A stretch of 62,622 nucleotides of DNA from positions 1 through 62,622 of the forward strand of contig JBCCAR010000021.1 in assembly GCA_039814715.1 (NCBI GenBank). The letters run 5' to 3'. Shown here piece after piece: positions 41,690-50,192 of the stretch (the first letter of the stretch is position 1; every line of letters starts with the position of its first letter). The DNA comes from CAKZYD01 sp039814715 (GTDB taxonomy: Bacteria; Pseudomonadota; Alphaproteobacteria; Sphingomonadales; CAKZYD01). The notes under the pieces are model-generated. The model was not told where the DNA came from and searched no databases. It saw only the letters and a program-made list of their open reading frames with translations. Both the position numbers and the translations under genes were made by a program.

Positions 41690-42715
41690 ATGAAACACGC
41701 AGCAATTGGGATGATGCTTGGTGGAAGCCTGGCCTTAAGCGCCTGTGCAGGCGCCAACCAAAGCGTGCAGCTGGACAAGCCTGCCGCGCCGCAAATGGCG
41801 CAGGCAGAGGAAGCCGCACAGTTCGCAGCTGATCGCCAAGCGATCTTGGCCATGGCGGGCAACTACAAAGTCAAATTCGATTTCATTGAAACCGTCGCCC
41901 TCGCCCCAGGCTACAAAATCAAAGACCGCAAAATCTCTGGCGGCTATGAGAATGTGCGTGTGCTCGAGGACACGGGCACAACCATCTCGCTGCAGCACAT
42001 ATTGGTTGTCGGCGAAGGTGAAAACTCAATGCCGATCAAGCACTGGCGCCAAGATTGGCATTATGAGCCAGCCACAGTCCTCACCTTTGTGGGCCGCAAC
42101 ACGTGGGAACGGCGCGACGTTCCAGCGGACGAACGTGCTGGGTCATGGAGCCAAATCGTCTATCAAGTCGATGACGCGCCGCGCTATGGCGCCGTTGCGC
42201 GTTGGACCCATGAAGCAGGCGTCTCCGCTTGGGAGCCTGCCGCAGCTTGGCGCCCTCTCCCGCGGCGCGATGCCACAACGCGCGATGATTATGACGTGGT
42301 CGATGCCGTAAACCGCCATGTGATTACGCCCTGGGGCTGGGCCCATGAGCAAGACAATGGCAAGCTTGCCCTGCGCGGCGAGCCGCAGCTTCTCGTGCGC
42401 GAAGTGGCGACCAACACGTATGTGCGCAATGACAGCTTTAACGTCGCCATTGCAGACAAATACTGGGAGGACACGGGGGCTTTCTGGGCGGAAATTCGCC
42501 AAGCTTGGGCTGATCTGGAAGCACAATACCCACGCTTTGGCCTCACCATCCAAGGCGAGCCTGAAGAACTCTACATGGAGATTTTAGGCCTGGCGCAAGC
42601 AGTCCAAGATGGCGAACACACCTCTGAAACAGCCACTGTCATGGCCAAGAAAGTGATAACCGACTACACACTCACGAGCTTTGCCAGCCGCGCTGACAGC
42701 AGCGCAAGCCGTTAG
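41690..42715 (+). CDS. DUF6607 family lipoprotein
   Basis: A 341-residue protein with a lipoprotein signal (GGSLALSAC, Cys near residue 19) and the DUF6607 body: APGYKIKDRKISGGYENVRV near 75, WRQDWHYEP near 119 and TPWGWAHEQDN near 215. The ATG at 41690 has GGAG eight bases upstream. The divergent TonB receptor and the shared Fur-like site point to a role in iron or haem uptake. The biochemical function of the family is unknown to me. Its stop overlaps the VOC gene's stop by four bases. Confidence 0.82.
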   Translation: MKHAAIGMMLGGSLALSACAGANQSVQLDKPAAPQMAQAEEAAQFAADRQAILAMAGNYKVKFDFIETVALAPGYKIKDRKISGGYENVRVLEDTGTTISLQHILVVGEGENSMPIKHWRQDWHYEPATVLTFVGRNTWERRDVPADERAGSWSQIVYQVDDAPRYGAVARWTHEAGVSAWEPAAAWRPLPRRDATTRDDYDVVDAVNRHVITPWGWAHEQDNGKLALRGEPQLLVREVATNTYVRNDSFNVAIADKYWEDTGAFWAEIRQAWADLEAQYPRFGLTIQGEPEELYMEILGLAQAVQDGEHTSETATVMAKKVITDYTLTSFASRADSSASR

Positions 42716-43248
42716 TTTAGAACTTCATAGCACACAATCAAATGCCCATCGGGGTCGACAAAGGCTTGTTCAATAAAGCGGAAGTCGGCGCCGTCAGCGA
42801 TCTGGGTCCGGGTGACTGTTAAGCCCATGGCTTCCAGCTTGGCAAATTTTGCCTCTAACTCGGTAATCCCGATCACGATTGTGCTCATATAGGGCGCAGA
42901 AGGGACGGGTGGCAGGGCAATTCCCGTGACTTCCGTGAGATTAAACACCCGCTCTTCGCCTGGCTCATGGAACGATACAAAGCGCAGGTCAGCCTCTTGC
43001 GGCACATTAAAGACGCGATAGGAAAAGCTCTCTTTTGAACCAGAGCGCACAGGGCTTGCCTCTAGCCCTAAAATGTCGCGGTATACCGAAAGGGAACGTT
43101 CCATATCTGCAACAACCAGGTTGGGGCGCTTTACATCCGCGATAGCAGGACCTGACGCGTTGCCGGGCCCTACTGCTTCTTCCCGCGGGGCTTCACACCC
43201 CATAAGAACAGCGCAGCAAGCGGCGATGATGAGAGACTGTTTGAACAT
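42712..43248 (-). CDS. VOC-domain (glyoxalase-fold) lipoprotein
   Basis: A 178-residue protein with signal MFKQSLIIAACCAVLMGC ending in a lipobox Cys, followed by one VOC domain: LVVADMERSLSVYRDILGLE near 44-63 and EQAFVDPDGHLIVCYEVL at the end. VOC proteins are usually cytoplasmic metalloenzymes or antibiotic-binding proteins; an exported, lipid-anchored one is uncommon. The normal metal ligands (His and Glu) are only partly evident (Asp/Gly-His in DPDGH), so a binding role is as likely as catalysis. GAGGG lies twelve bases before the ATG. Confidence 0.78.
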   Translation of the reverse strand: MFKQSLIIAACCAVLMGCEAPREEAVGPGNASGPAIADVKRPNLVVADMERSLSVYRDILGLEASPVRSGSKESFSYRVFNVPQEADLRFVSFHEPGEERVFNLTEVTGIALPPVPSAPYMSTIVIGITELEAKFAKLEAMGLTVTRTQIADGADFRFIEQAFVDPDGHLIVCYEVLN

Positions 43249-43315
43249 GGCGTGCTGCCCTCTCGTGTGAAGGCGCGCTATCAAACGACACACTCGGCCG
43301 CTCTCGCCTCCTGTT

Positions 43316-43762
43316 TTAGAAACAGTCGTTTCCGTCCCAGGCATAATCCTGCACCACGCCGTCCGCGTCAATGCGCCAGCGGATGTCGCAGGTTAAAACA
43401 CTTTTGGTGATCGGGCTTTGGCGTTCAACGGGGACTTGGACGCGCTCTTCAACCGTGCGCTGGCTGCCATCTGCCGCCGTTACAACCCGCTTTTGGCGCA
43501 CAGTATCGTAAGCGGTAAAGGTGCCGCCGCCGCTGATCTGTTCAAAGGCACGGCTATAGCTGAGAACCTGACCGCCGCTGCGCAGCGCTGCGCTTTGGTC
43601 AGGGATGCCAAAGCGCAAAATCAACTGGTCACTGCTTGCGCCCACATATTGGTTGAGTTGGCCTTCGAAGGTCGCTTGGCGTTCGCTATACGTCGGCCCG
43701 ACACAGCCAGCCAGGCCACACGCAGCGATGAAAAAAGTGATGATCTTAATCCACGTTTTCAT
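43316..43762 (-). CDS. Small lipoprotein, possibly BamE/SmpA-like
   Basis: A 148-residue lipoprotein with signal ending in LAGC (Cys near residue 19). The body starts with TFEGQLNQYVGASSDQLILRFGIPDQ, similar to the SmpA/BamE pattern in which Gly-X-Pro follows a helix, and contains two further Cys residues (SVLTCDIRW, GNDCF) that may form a disulfide. I start at the ATG at 43762 because AGGG lies six bases upstream; earlier in-frame ATG codons at 43777 and 43855 are less likely. Function unknown. Confidence 0.7.
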   Translation of the reverse strand: MKTWIKIITFFIAACGLAGCVGPTYSERQATFEGQLNQYVGASSDQLILRFGIPDQSAALRSGGQVLSYSRAFEQISGGGTFTAYDTVRQKRVVTAADGSQRTVEERVQVPVERQSPITKSVLTCDIRWRIDADGVVQDYAWDGNDCF

Positions 43763-43838
43763 AATGACCCTGCCCATACTCCACCAAAGCTGACTCCGGC
43801 CTGAACAGAGCAAGTGCCTTAAGACCAAAACCAATATT

Positions 43839-44135
43839 TTAGCGCGGAACCCCAAGCATCTGCGGCCCCAAGGTTTCCGTCACCGGTGTTCCTTCCAAGC
43901 AAGCAAAGAATCTTGGCGCAACGTCCGCGTGGAGTTGGTTATGAAACTCTCGGCCTGCTTCGCTGCGATAGCTCTCAATCAGGAAATACTCATGCGGCGT
44001 GCCAGTTGCCCAGACGGCGTAGGCGATGCAGTCTGGCTCCTTTTCTTCGACAATGGCAGCAACATCGCGGAAGATTTTGAGAAACTCTTCCTCGCGCTCA
44101 GGCTTGACAGTCATGCGGACGGTAACGGTGCTCAT
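43839..44135 (-). CDS. Antibiotic biosynthesis monooxygenase (ABM) domain protein
   Basis: A 98-residue ferredoxin-like protein of the ABM/quinol-monooxygenase family: VTVRMTVKPEREEEFLKIF at the start, PDCIAYAVW near 34 and EYFLIESYRSEAGREFHNQ near 49-67. Members oxidise quinols or act as small stress proteins, usually as dimers without a cofactor. AAAGGAG precedes the ATG. It is the last gene of the 43839-51841 minus-strand cluster, 99 bp after the FAD oxidase with a repeat between. Confidence 0.85.
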   Translation of the reverse strand: MSTVTVRMTVKPEREEEFLKIFRDVAAIVEEKEPDCIAYAVWATGTPHEYFLIESYRSEAGREFHNQLHADVAPRFFACLEGTPVTETLGPQMLGVPR

Positions 44136-44183
44136 GGGGCGGGCTCCTTTGGACGTATCACTTCATCTTGGCGGCGGCGAGAC

Positions 44184-44217
44184 CTTAGAGCATGTTTCAC
44201 CCAATGAGAGGCATTTG
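44184..44217. repeat. Dispersed repeat, family C, copy 1
   Basis: A 34-bp unit beginning TTAGAGCATGTTTCAC and ending GGCATTTG matches 62461-62494 at 27 of 34 positions. It lies between the ABM and FAD oxidase genes. Confidence 0.6.
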
Positions 44218-44234
44218 CTGCACTTGGCCTGCGA

Positions 44235-45806
44235 CTAAAGGCCCAGCGCCCCAGGGTTCATAATCCCCTTCGGATCAAGCGCGGCTTTCACCGCTTTAAG
44301 GAGCGAGACGGCGGCTGTGTTGCGGCCATCCAGCAGCGGATATTGTTTTCCGATCTGGAAATGGCCTGCGCCATGGTCTTGCATGAGCTGGACAATTTCC
44401 ATCTTCATACGCTTTGCTTCAGCGCGCGCCACTTCGTTGGCTTCATATGTCGGCAAGTTCTTTAGATAGTCCTCGGGCACCGTGCGCTGGTGGTAGATGG
44501 TCTGCTCATCGGGCCAATAGAATGTTGGCTCGTAGATGAACCCAGCGGTGCCAACGGCGCAGAACATGCGGCCCATGAACATACCGTGCGCGTCAAGCAC
44601 ATGTGCTTGGCTTTCTTGATAGGCTTCTAAAGCGGTGTTAAACGCGCTCGCTTGGCTATGCGGCAGCATCCCGTGGAACGGAAGCCAGCGCTCACCTTTT
44701 GGCCCAAGCACATTGGTAAACGGCGCAAACGGCATGCCGCGGACAACAGCAGGCACAGAGTTGGGGATTTCTTCGCCATACTCCAATGCGACCGCCCGCA
44801 GCGCCGCCATTTTTTCTTTGGCTTCTGCTGCGCTATGGCCTTCGACAATGTAATGGAGCGCAAAGCTCGCTTGCTTGAGCGCCTTGTCCCCGGCCAAAGC
44901 CATTTTTGCGAGCTGCTTGGCGCCTTTGGCAAAAGACCCTGAGGATTTCATGACGCCTTTGGCCATCTCGGCTTTGTCCGCGATGTTATCAGATTTACCG
45001 ATCTGGCCTTGTTGCAGCGCTGCATCCAGGCCGAAATTTTCTTCATCCACTTGCAGCAGAGCAACGTTCTGCATGGCCGTATGCATGGCGTCAAAGCTGG
45101 TGAAATTAAAGCTAGCGGCCTCAAAATCTTCCTGCCGCGCCTGGATGGGCAGGCTTGCGCGCGCCTTGACCCCAAGGGCGCCGCAATCGCCCGTAAACAG
45201 CCCTGCAAGGTCTGGGCCGAAGAAGCGGAAGAAGGGATTGGGCACCCGGTTACCCGCGGTGCCGGTAGACAGCATTTCGCCGGTCCCGGTGATCACATCA
45301 AGGCATGTGAAAGCGTCAGCGGATATACCAGTGCCGTGGCTGATAGAGTTTTGACTGATAGAGCCGCACACGGTTGCATTAAGGCCAGAGAAAGGACCCC
45401 AAAAGCGCGTTTTATACCCTTTGGCTTTGAGCGTTTCATACAGCTCAGACCAAGTGACGCCAGCTTCTACCGTTACGATATGGTCGGCTTCATTGATGTC
45501 AATCGCCTTCATGCGGCTCACATCGATAGTGATGCCACCTTCGCGGGTGTGGACATAGCCATCGGTATAAGAAGCGCCGCCGCCGCGCACGAGAACAGGG
45601 GCATCAAAGTCGTAGCAGGCCTGAACCACCGCTTGCATCTCATCGACCGTGCCTGGCTGCGCGACGGCTGCTGGTAGCTCGATGCGGCGATAAACATCCG
45701 TCGCGTAAAACTCGCGGTCCGCGTCACCGGTAAGCAAATATTGGCTGCCAAGGATTTGTTCCAAACGGCCTAAAATATCGGTCACACTCTGTACTGCGGT
45801 TGCCAT
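44235..45806 (-). CDS. FAD-binding oxidase/dehydrogenase (GlcD/4-cresol dehydrogenase-like, PCMH fold)
   Basis: A 523-residue flavoprotein. The FAD-binding PCMH domain has VLVRGGGASYTDG near residue 72, VEAGVTWSELYETLKAKG near 113, and GSISQNSISHGTGISADAFTCLDVITGTGE near 147-176. The C-terminus LDPKGIMNPGALGL is typical of FAD-linked oxidases. Relatives oxidise D-2-hydroxy acids, 4-alkylphenols or vanillyl alcohol; which applies here is open. GGAGAGAG precedes the ATG. It lies in the middle of the accessory cluster. Confidence 0.85.
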   Translation of the reverse strand: MATAVQSVTDILGRLEQILGSQYLLTGDADREFYATDVYRRIELPAAVAQPGTVDEMQAVVQACYDFDAPVLVRGGGASYTDGYVHTREGGITIDVSRMKAIDINEADHIVTVEAGVTWSELYETLKAKGYKTRFWGPFSGLNATVCGSISQNSISHGTGISADAFTCLDVITGTGEMLSTGTAGNRVPNPFFRFFGPDLAGLFTGDCGALGVKARASLPIQARQEDFEAASFNFTSFDAMHTAMQNVALLQVDEENFGLDAALQQGQIGKSDNIADKAEMAKGVMKSSGSFAKGAKQLAKMALAGDKALKQASFALHYIVEGHSAAEAKEKMAALRAVALEYGEEIPNSVPAVVRGMPFAPFTNVLGPKGERWLPFHGMLPHSQASAFNTALEAYQESQAHVLDAHGMFMGRMFCAVGTAGFIYEPTFYWPDEQTIYHQRTVPEDYLKNLPTYEANEVARAEAKRMKMEIVQLMQDHGAGHFQIGKQYPLLDGRNTAAVSLLKAVKAALDPKGIMNPGALGL

Positions 45807-45846
45807 CGGTCTCTCTCCTGTTGGCTCTTTACTGTCAACTCACACC

Positions 45847-45911
45847 GTCATGCTAAACCTGATTCAGCATCTCTTTCCTGAAAGGGGCCCTGAAACAAGT
45901 TCAGGACTGCA
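45847..45911. repeat. Dispersed two-palindrome repeat, family B, copy 2
   Basis: Two palindromes, TGCTAAACCTGATTCAGCA at 45851-45869 and CCTGAAACAAGTTCAGG at 45889-45905, are joined by CTCTTTCCTGAAAGGGG. The pair matches copy 1 at 23976-24041 with order inverted. It separates the FAD oxidase from the deacetylase gene within a same-strand run. Confidence 0.75.
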
Positions 45912-45916
45912 GGCGC

Positions 45917-46834
45917 TCATCCGAGCTGCCCTGGAATGTGGCTTTCATGATTGTCTAAATACCACTCTGCAATTTCTTCACGCGTGGCCCACCATACACC
46001 AGGGAGCGACTTCGCATGAGCGATAAATTCGCGCAGTGCGCGCACGCGGTAGGCGCGGCCCGAGACGTGCGGGTGAAGGCCCACATTCATGATTTTGCCC
46101 GTCGCCTCGCCTTCTTCATACAGCACGTTCAGCTCTTCAATGAGCGCATCGCGAAATTCATCTGTCGTATAGCCACGGCGCGTGAGGAAAGTGAAATCGT
46201 TGATCTCATTCGAATACGGCACAGAGACAATAGGGCCCTTATCGGTGCGCAGCAAATAAGGCTGATCATCATTCATGATGTCGCAATGGAACGTACAGCC
46301 ATGCTCAGCCAAGATGCTGGGCGTTTGCAGCGTGCCGCGCAAGGAGCTGGAAAGCCAGCCTTTGGACTTGCGGCCCACATATTTTTCAAACTGTTCCAGC
46401 GTACGGATGACAACCTCGCGCTCTTTGGCCGGGTCCTTGGCAAAGTTGGTCAGTAGCTCGCCTTGTTCCCAATTGTGCGCGAGCAGCTCCCAGCCGCGCT
46501 CTAAGCAGGCGTCCGTCATTTCCTTTCGCCGCTCAAAGGTGACTGCATTGGTAGTGCAGCTGGCCTTTGCGCCCATCTCATCAAACAATTCAAACAGCCG
46601 CCAGATGCCCACGCGCTGGCCATATTCGCGCCACACGAAATTGGGCAGGTCTTCCACATTTCCGGGCAAAAGATCAGGCAGGATGGCAGGGCCGCCGGCA
46701 TAATATGGCTTGTCCGTATCCTTCGTTAAATCCCATGTCTCGAGGTTGAAAGTGAGGATCAAGGCAACGCGGGCGCCGCCTGGCCATTTCAGCGGTTTGC
46801 GCTTGGGGGCGGGGACGTAATCATATTCCATCAT
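45917..46834 (-). CDS. Polysaccharide-deacetylase-fold protein, PuuE allantoinase-like
   Basis: A 305-residue NodB-fold hydrolase of the PuuE/cofactor-less allantoinase branch. The start GGARVALILTFNLETWD near 19-35 replaces the classic TFDDG with an Asn-Leu-Glu strand, as in PuuE. The AHNWEQGELL His segment lies near 119 and GLHPHVSGRAYRVRALREF near 252-270. Relatives open cyclic amides such as allantoin without a metal, or remove N-acyl groups. It has no signal peptide. In this cluster it may open a ring or amide made by the flavoenzymes. Confidence 0.83.
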   Translation of the reverse strand: MMEYDYVPAPKRKPLKWPGGARVALILTFNLETWDLTKDTDKPYYAGGPAILPDLLPGNVEDLPNFVWREYGQRVGIWRLFELFDEMGAKASCTTNAVTFERRKEMTDACLERGWELLAHNWEQGELLTNFAKDPAKEREVVIRTLEQFEKYVGRKSKGWLSSSLRGTLQTPSILAEHGCTFHCDIMNDDQPYLLRTDKGPIVSVPYSNEINDFTFLTRRGYTTDEFRDALIEELNVLYEEGEATGKIMNVGLHPHVSGRAYRVRALREFIAHAKSLPGVWWATREEIAEWYLDNHESHIPGQLG

Positions 46835-46917
46835 ACATATCCGGTTCTTCGGTTTATTCCTTCCCCGTGTTGGGGAGGGTTAGAGAGGGCGTGTATCTGT
46901 TCGCTGCAGTTCAAAAA

Positions 46918-48204
46918 CTACCCAGCGGGCATCGGCTGTGGCTCAGGCGCCTCACCATCGGCAAATGTCGTGCCGCGAATGAGCGTGTTGGGCAAAACTG
47001 TGTTGTCCCACTCTTTGTCTTTGGGCGGGCGATTACCAACACGCAAAGCGATCATATTCGCGGACGGGATCATGTAGACAATCTGGTTTGAATTGCCATC
47101 AAACATCATCATGTCTTTATCCAGATAGGGCTCTGTGTGCAGTACTTTGCCATAAGGAATGCTGGGGTTGGCAAAGCCGCGGCGCTCCAAATATGTGTGC
47201 GGCAGCCACAGGCCGAGGCCGTAATAGGGGTTTTGCTCGGTCCCCGTGCGCATCTTCGCCACATAGCCTTCAGGTAAGATACGCGCGCCGTCCCAAACAC
47301 CGTCCTGCAAGATCACAACGGCCATGCGCAGCCAATCCTCCGCCGGCAGCAAAATACAGCAGCCGGCATGCGCCGTTCCGCCGGGGCGGTTGACCCAAAC
47401 ATTGCCGCCTTGGCCGCCGATTTTCTGGATGATTTCCTGGCCAACAAAATCGCCATAGCGCATGCCCGTAGCGCGCTCAATGAGCGGCGCGATCATCTCT
47501 GAGGTGGCATTGGCGTACTGGTAATCGGTGCCGGGTTCATAGGTGAGCGGCATATCATTGATGATGACCTCATCATGGCGCGGATGCAGATAAGCCCGGT
47601 TGAGCGGGCTTTCAGGGTCCATGGATTGGCCTTGCGGCAAAAACCCGCTACGCTGATCAAGCAGGTGACGCACTAGGATTTTGCTTTTTTGAGCGTCGTC
47701 TTTCCATTCTGTGATGAAATCGGCCACGGGCTGGTCCAGGCTATCGATCTTACCCAGCATGAGCGCCCGGCCAACAGCAAGCGCTGTGATTGGCTTGGCG
47801 AGCGAGCGTGAAATAATCTGAGATTGGCGTGTTGTATCGCCGTAATACGTCTCGCGAACGACCTGGCCATCTTTCCAGATGATCAGTGCTTGGGAATTGC
47901 GCTGCGCAGCATAGGAATCCACCGCATCGAGCGCAGCATCGGTGACCAAGTCCGTCGTCCCGGCAGAGAGGGGCGTGTAATTGGGATCGCCAGGAACAGG
48001 CTCTACCGGGTCATACCCACCAAGGCCGCGGCCGCCCTGAGCGGCTGGATTGCGCAGCTGGTCAAAGCGCTCCATGTAAAGTGCTTCATCTTCCGCGCTA
48101 TAGCCAGCGGCAACTTGCGGCGTTTCACTGCCAGCAGGCGCGGCAGCCTCTTGCGTTTCACATGCAACCAGAGCCATCAAAGGTAGAATAAAAACACGCC
48201 GCAT
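46918..48204 (-). CDS. Serine hydrolase, beta-lactamase/esterase family, lipoprotein
   Basis: A 428-residue protein with a lipoprotein signal (LMALVAC) and the class C beta-lactamase-like fold. The nucleophile motif SRSLAKPITAL (Ser-Leu-Ala-Lys) lies near residue 132-140 and the Tyr-X-Asn motif YQYANAT near 228. Proteins like this are usually esterases or 6-aminohexanoate-dimer-type hydrolases rather than resistance enzymes. GAGGAG is ten bases before the ATG, and the gene begins three bases after the racemase-like gene's stop. Confidence 0.82.
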   Translation of the reverse strand: MRRVFILPLMALVACETQEAAAPAGSETPQVAAGYSAEDEALYMERFDQLRNPAAQGGRGLGGYDPVEPVPGDPNYTPLSAGTTDLVTDAALDAVDSYAAQRNSQALIIWKDGQVVRETYYGDTTRQSQIISRSLAKPITALAVGRALMLGKIDSLDQPVADFITEWKDDAQKSKILVRHLLDQRSGFLPQGQSMDPESPLNRAYLHPRHDEVIINDMPLTYEPGTDYQYANATSEMIAPLIERATGMRYGDFVGQEIIQKIGGQGGNVWVNRPGGTAHAGCCILLPAEDWLRMAVVILQDGVWDGARILPEGYVAKMRTGTEQNPYYGLGLWLPHTYLERRGFANPSIPYGKVLHTEPYLDKDMMMFDGNSNQIVYMIPSANMIALRVGNRPPKDKEWDNTVLPNTLIRGTTFADGEAPEPQPMPAG

Positions 48205-48207
48205 AGC

Positions 48208-48954
48208 TTAAAACTCCTCCAGCAACCTGCCAAGACCATAGACCTTATCTTGTATGCCGTAGCGGCGCAGCGCGTGCCAATAGGTTGCCGTGTTGATCGC
48301 GATAACAGGTTTGCCCAACCACTTTTCTGCCGCCGCCGCAAGGGACACCATGGAGAGGTTTGTTCCCACCTGAATGAGGGCGTCGACATCATCGCCATCT
48401 AGCTGCTTGAGCACCTCTGCCAGTTTATCTTCTGGCTCTTTGGCAATCGCGGTCCACGTCGGGCATTGCAGGCAATGATCGCGCACAACCTCAAGGCCGC
48501 TTTCCTCAAAATAGCCACGTACTATCTCATTGGCGACTGGAAAATAAGGAGACACAAAAGCAACTTTATTGATGTTGCCATAGGCGCGGCACGCCTCAAC
48601 AACGCTAAGCGAGCCGATAGAAATTTTGACGCCCGAGCGCTCTTCCACCTCGGCCTGAAATTTCTTGCCGCCTTCAATGCCGCCGTAAAAGGTAATCGCT
48701 GACATGCCCATCACCAGATAGTCAATGTCGGCAGTCATGACGCTATCAACAGCGTCGCCCACATTTTCGGAAATTGTAAGCGTGCCCTCCATAAAGGTGT
48801 CATTGGAAACCGCATTCGCATCAGGCGTATAAATCCGGCTATAGTGATTGGTCACGCCGGGAACACGCATACGCTCAAAATCAGGCTGAACGATTGTGTT
48901 GGTTGACGGGCCAAGCACACCGAAATTAGCGCGGAAACCTTGAACGTCAGTCAT
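48208..48954 (-). CDS. Maleate isomerase / Asp-Glu racemase family protein without the catalytic cysteines
   Basis: A 248-residue protein of the maleate isomerase/arylmalonate decarboxylase branch: start FGVLGPSTNTIVQPDFERM, middle KVAFVSPYFPVANEIV near 129, and KPVIAINTATYWHALRRYGI near 213-232. The position of the first catalytic Cys (normally in YAC or GC before a Gly-rich turn) reads VMGMSAITFYGG, and the second (normally SCTNL or SCC) reads VGTNLSM. The only Cys residues present are elsewhere. The enzyme therefore either uses another mechanism or binds without isomerising. AGGGGAG precedes the ATG. It sits between the flavin hydroxylase and beta-lactamase-like genes. Confidence 0.82.
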   Translation of the reverse strand: MTDVQGFRANFGVLGPSTNTIVQPDFERMRVPGVTNHYSRIYTPDANAVSNDTFMEGTLTISENVGDAVDSVMTADIDYLVMGMSAITFYGGIEGGKKFQAEVEERSGVKISIGSLSVVEACRAYGNINKVAFVSPYFPVANEIVRGYFEESGLEVVRDHCLQCPTWTAIAKEPEDKLAEVLKQLDGDDVDALIQVGTNLSMVSLAAAAEKWLGKPVIAINTATYWHALRRYGIQDKVYGLGRLLEEF

Positions 48955-48977
48955 CGGCTCACTCCCCTTATGCCTGA

Positions 48978-50192
48978 TTAAGCGATCGCAGCAGCGTCTT
49001 CGAGCGACTTGAACATGGACTGCTTCAGGAGAAACTGACGCCGCAGGTCCTTGTCATTTGCCAGGTTAAGCATCTCATTGCGCTTGTTATCACGCTCTGC
49101 GCCCCAACCACTGCGCATCATCTCCATGTTAGACTTGGTCTGTGCCTGAGTGAAGCTGTGCGTCACGGTGCGGCGCTGACGGTCAAACAGATCAAGCAGG
49201 TCTTCATTGGCTTTGTCATTGATGACCTTGCCAAGCTTCTCTGTCAGATTGCGCGCATCATGAATACCGCTGTTCATTCCAAAGCCGCCAAGTGGGTTAT
49301 TGAGGTGCGCGGCATCGCCGATGATGAACACGCGGTTGTCGCGGAAGTTCTTCGCGACGCGCTGGTGCACCCGGTACATCGTGCGGTGCTTGGTCTCAAT
49401 TTCCTTGTCCGTCTTCAAAAGCTCTTTGAACACGCGGTCGCGGTTTTCATCCGACAACAGATACTCATCGTCTTCGTCTTCACTCACCGGGACCAGAACG
49501 CGCCACAGGCTCGGGACGCGCAAAATGACCTGCCACATGTCCGGATCGGAGACGTAGTTCACCCAGGCCAAATCCTGAAAATAGTCTTCAAGCGGCTCTG
49601 GTGTTGTTAGGCACAGGAATTTCTCAGGGTAGGTAAAGCCGTCAAACTCAGTGCCAAGGAGCTTGCGCACGATAGAAGATGCGCCATCAGCGCCAATCAA
49701 GTACTGCGCGCGAATTTTTTGAACATCGTAAGGCGTTTCAGCATAAACCGTAACGCCCTCGTCGTCTTGCTCAAAATACGTGACGCGGTGGCTAAATTTC
49801 ATATCGGCGCGGCCATGCTTATCGATCATATCGGCCACTTTACGCGCCATATGAAACTGCTCGCACTGGACACGGTACGGATACTTGGTTTTGTCTTCCA
49901 GCTCGGTCAGGTCAAGGCCGAAAATCTCATCGCGTTCACGGTCGCGGAAATGGAAGACTGGTGCCTTTAGGCCGCGGTCGAGCAGCATGTCGGTCACGCC
50001 TGATTCTTCCAGCATCTCCAGTGTCGGTGGATGGAAGGTCGAGGCCCGCAGGTCCGCATGGCAATCTGCGCCGGCTTCTAACAACACGACATCAATGCCC
50101 TGCTCTGCAAGCCACCAGGCAGCAATGCTACCAACAGGGCCTGATCCGGCCACAACAACCTGTGTATCCACAGTTATAACTCCATCTTTCAT
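48978..50192 (-). CDS. FAD-dependent aromatic hydroxylase (p-hydroxybenzoate/phenol hydroxylase class)
   Basis: A 404-residue class A flavin monooxygenase. The FAD Rossmann motif is VVVAGSGPVGSIAAWWLAEQG near 14-34, followed by the substrate-entry segment STFHPPTLEMLEESG near 54. The ribose-binding GD motif is VFIIGDAAHLNNPLGGFGMN near 281-300, and LIGADGASSIVRK near 158 is the DG motif. Length and order are those of enzymes that hydroxylate aromatic rings using NADPH. I start at the ATG at 50192 because homology begins there. The ribosome binding site is weak (GGTTATAGAT). Confidence 0.9.
   Translation of the reverse strand: MKDGVITVDTQVVVAGSGPVGSIAAWWLAEQGIDVVLLEAGADCHADLRASTFHPPTLEMLEESGVTDMLLDRGLKAPVFHFRDRERDEIFGLDLTELEDKTKYPYRVQCEQFHMARKVADMIDKHGRADMKFSHRVTYFEQDDEGVTVYAETPYDVQKIRAQYLIGADGASSIVRKLLGTEFDGFTYPEKFLCLTTPEPLEDYFQDLAWVNYVSDPDMWQVILRVPSLWRVLVPVSEDEDDEYLLSDENRDRVFKELLKTDKEIETKHRTMYRVHQRVAKNFRDNRVFIIGDAAHLNNPLGGFGMNSGIHDARNLTEKLGKVINDKANEDLLDLFDRQRRTVTHSFTQAQTKSNMEMMRSGWGAERDNKRNEMLNLANDKDLRRQFLLKQSMFKSLEDAAAIA

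Noticed and set aside
46918..48204. Antibiotic resistance by the beta-lactamase-like gene
   Set aside because: The fold and SxxK/YxN motifs are shared with many esterases and amide hydrolases, and it sits in a metabolic cluster, so resistance cannot be claimed.
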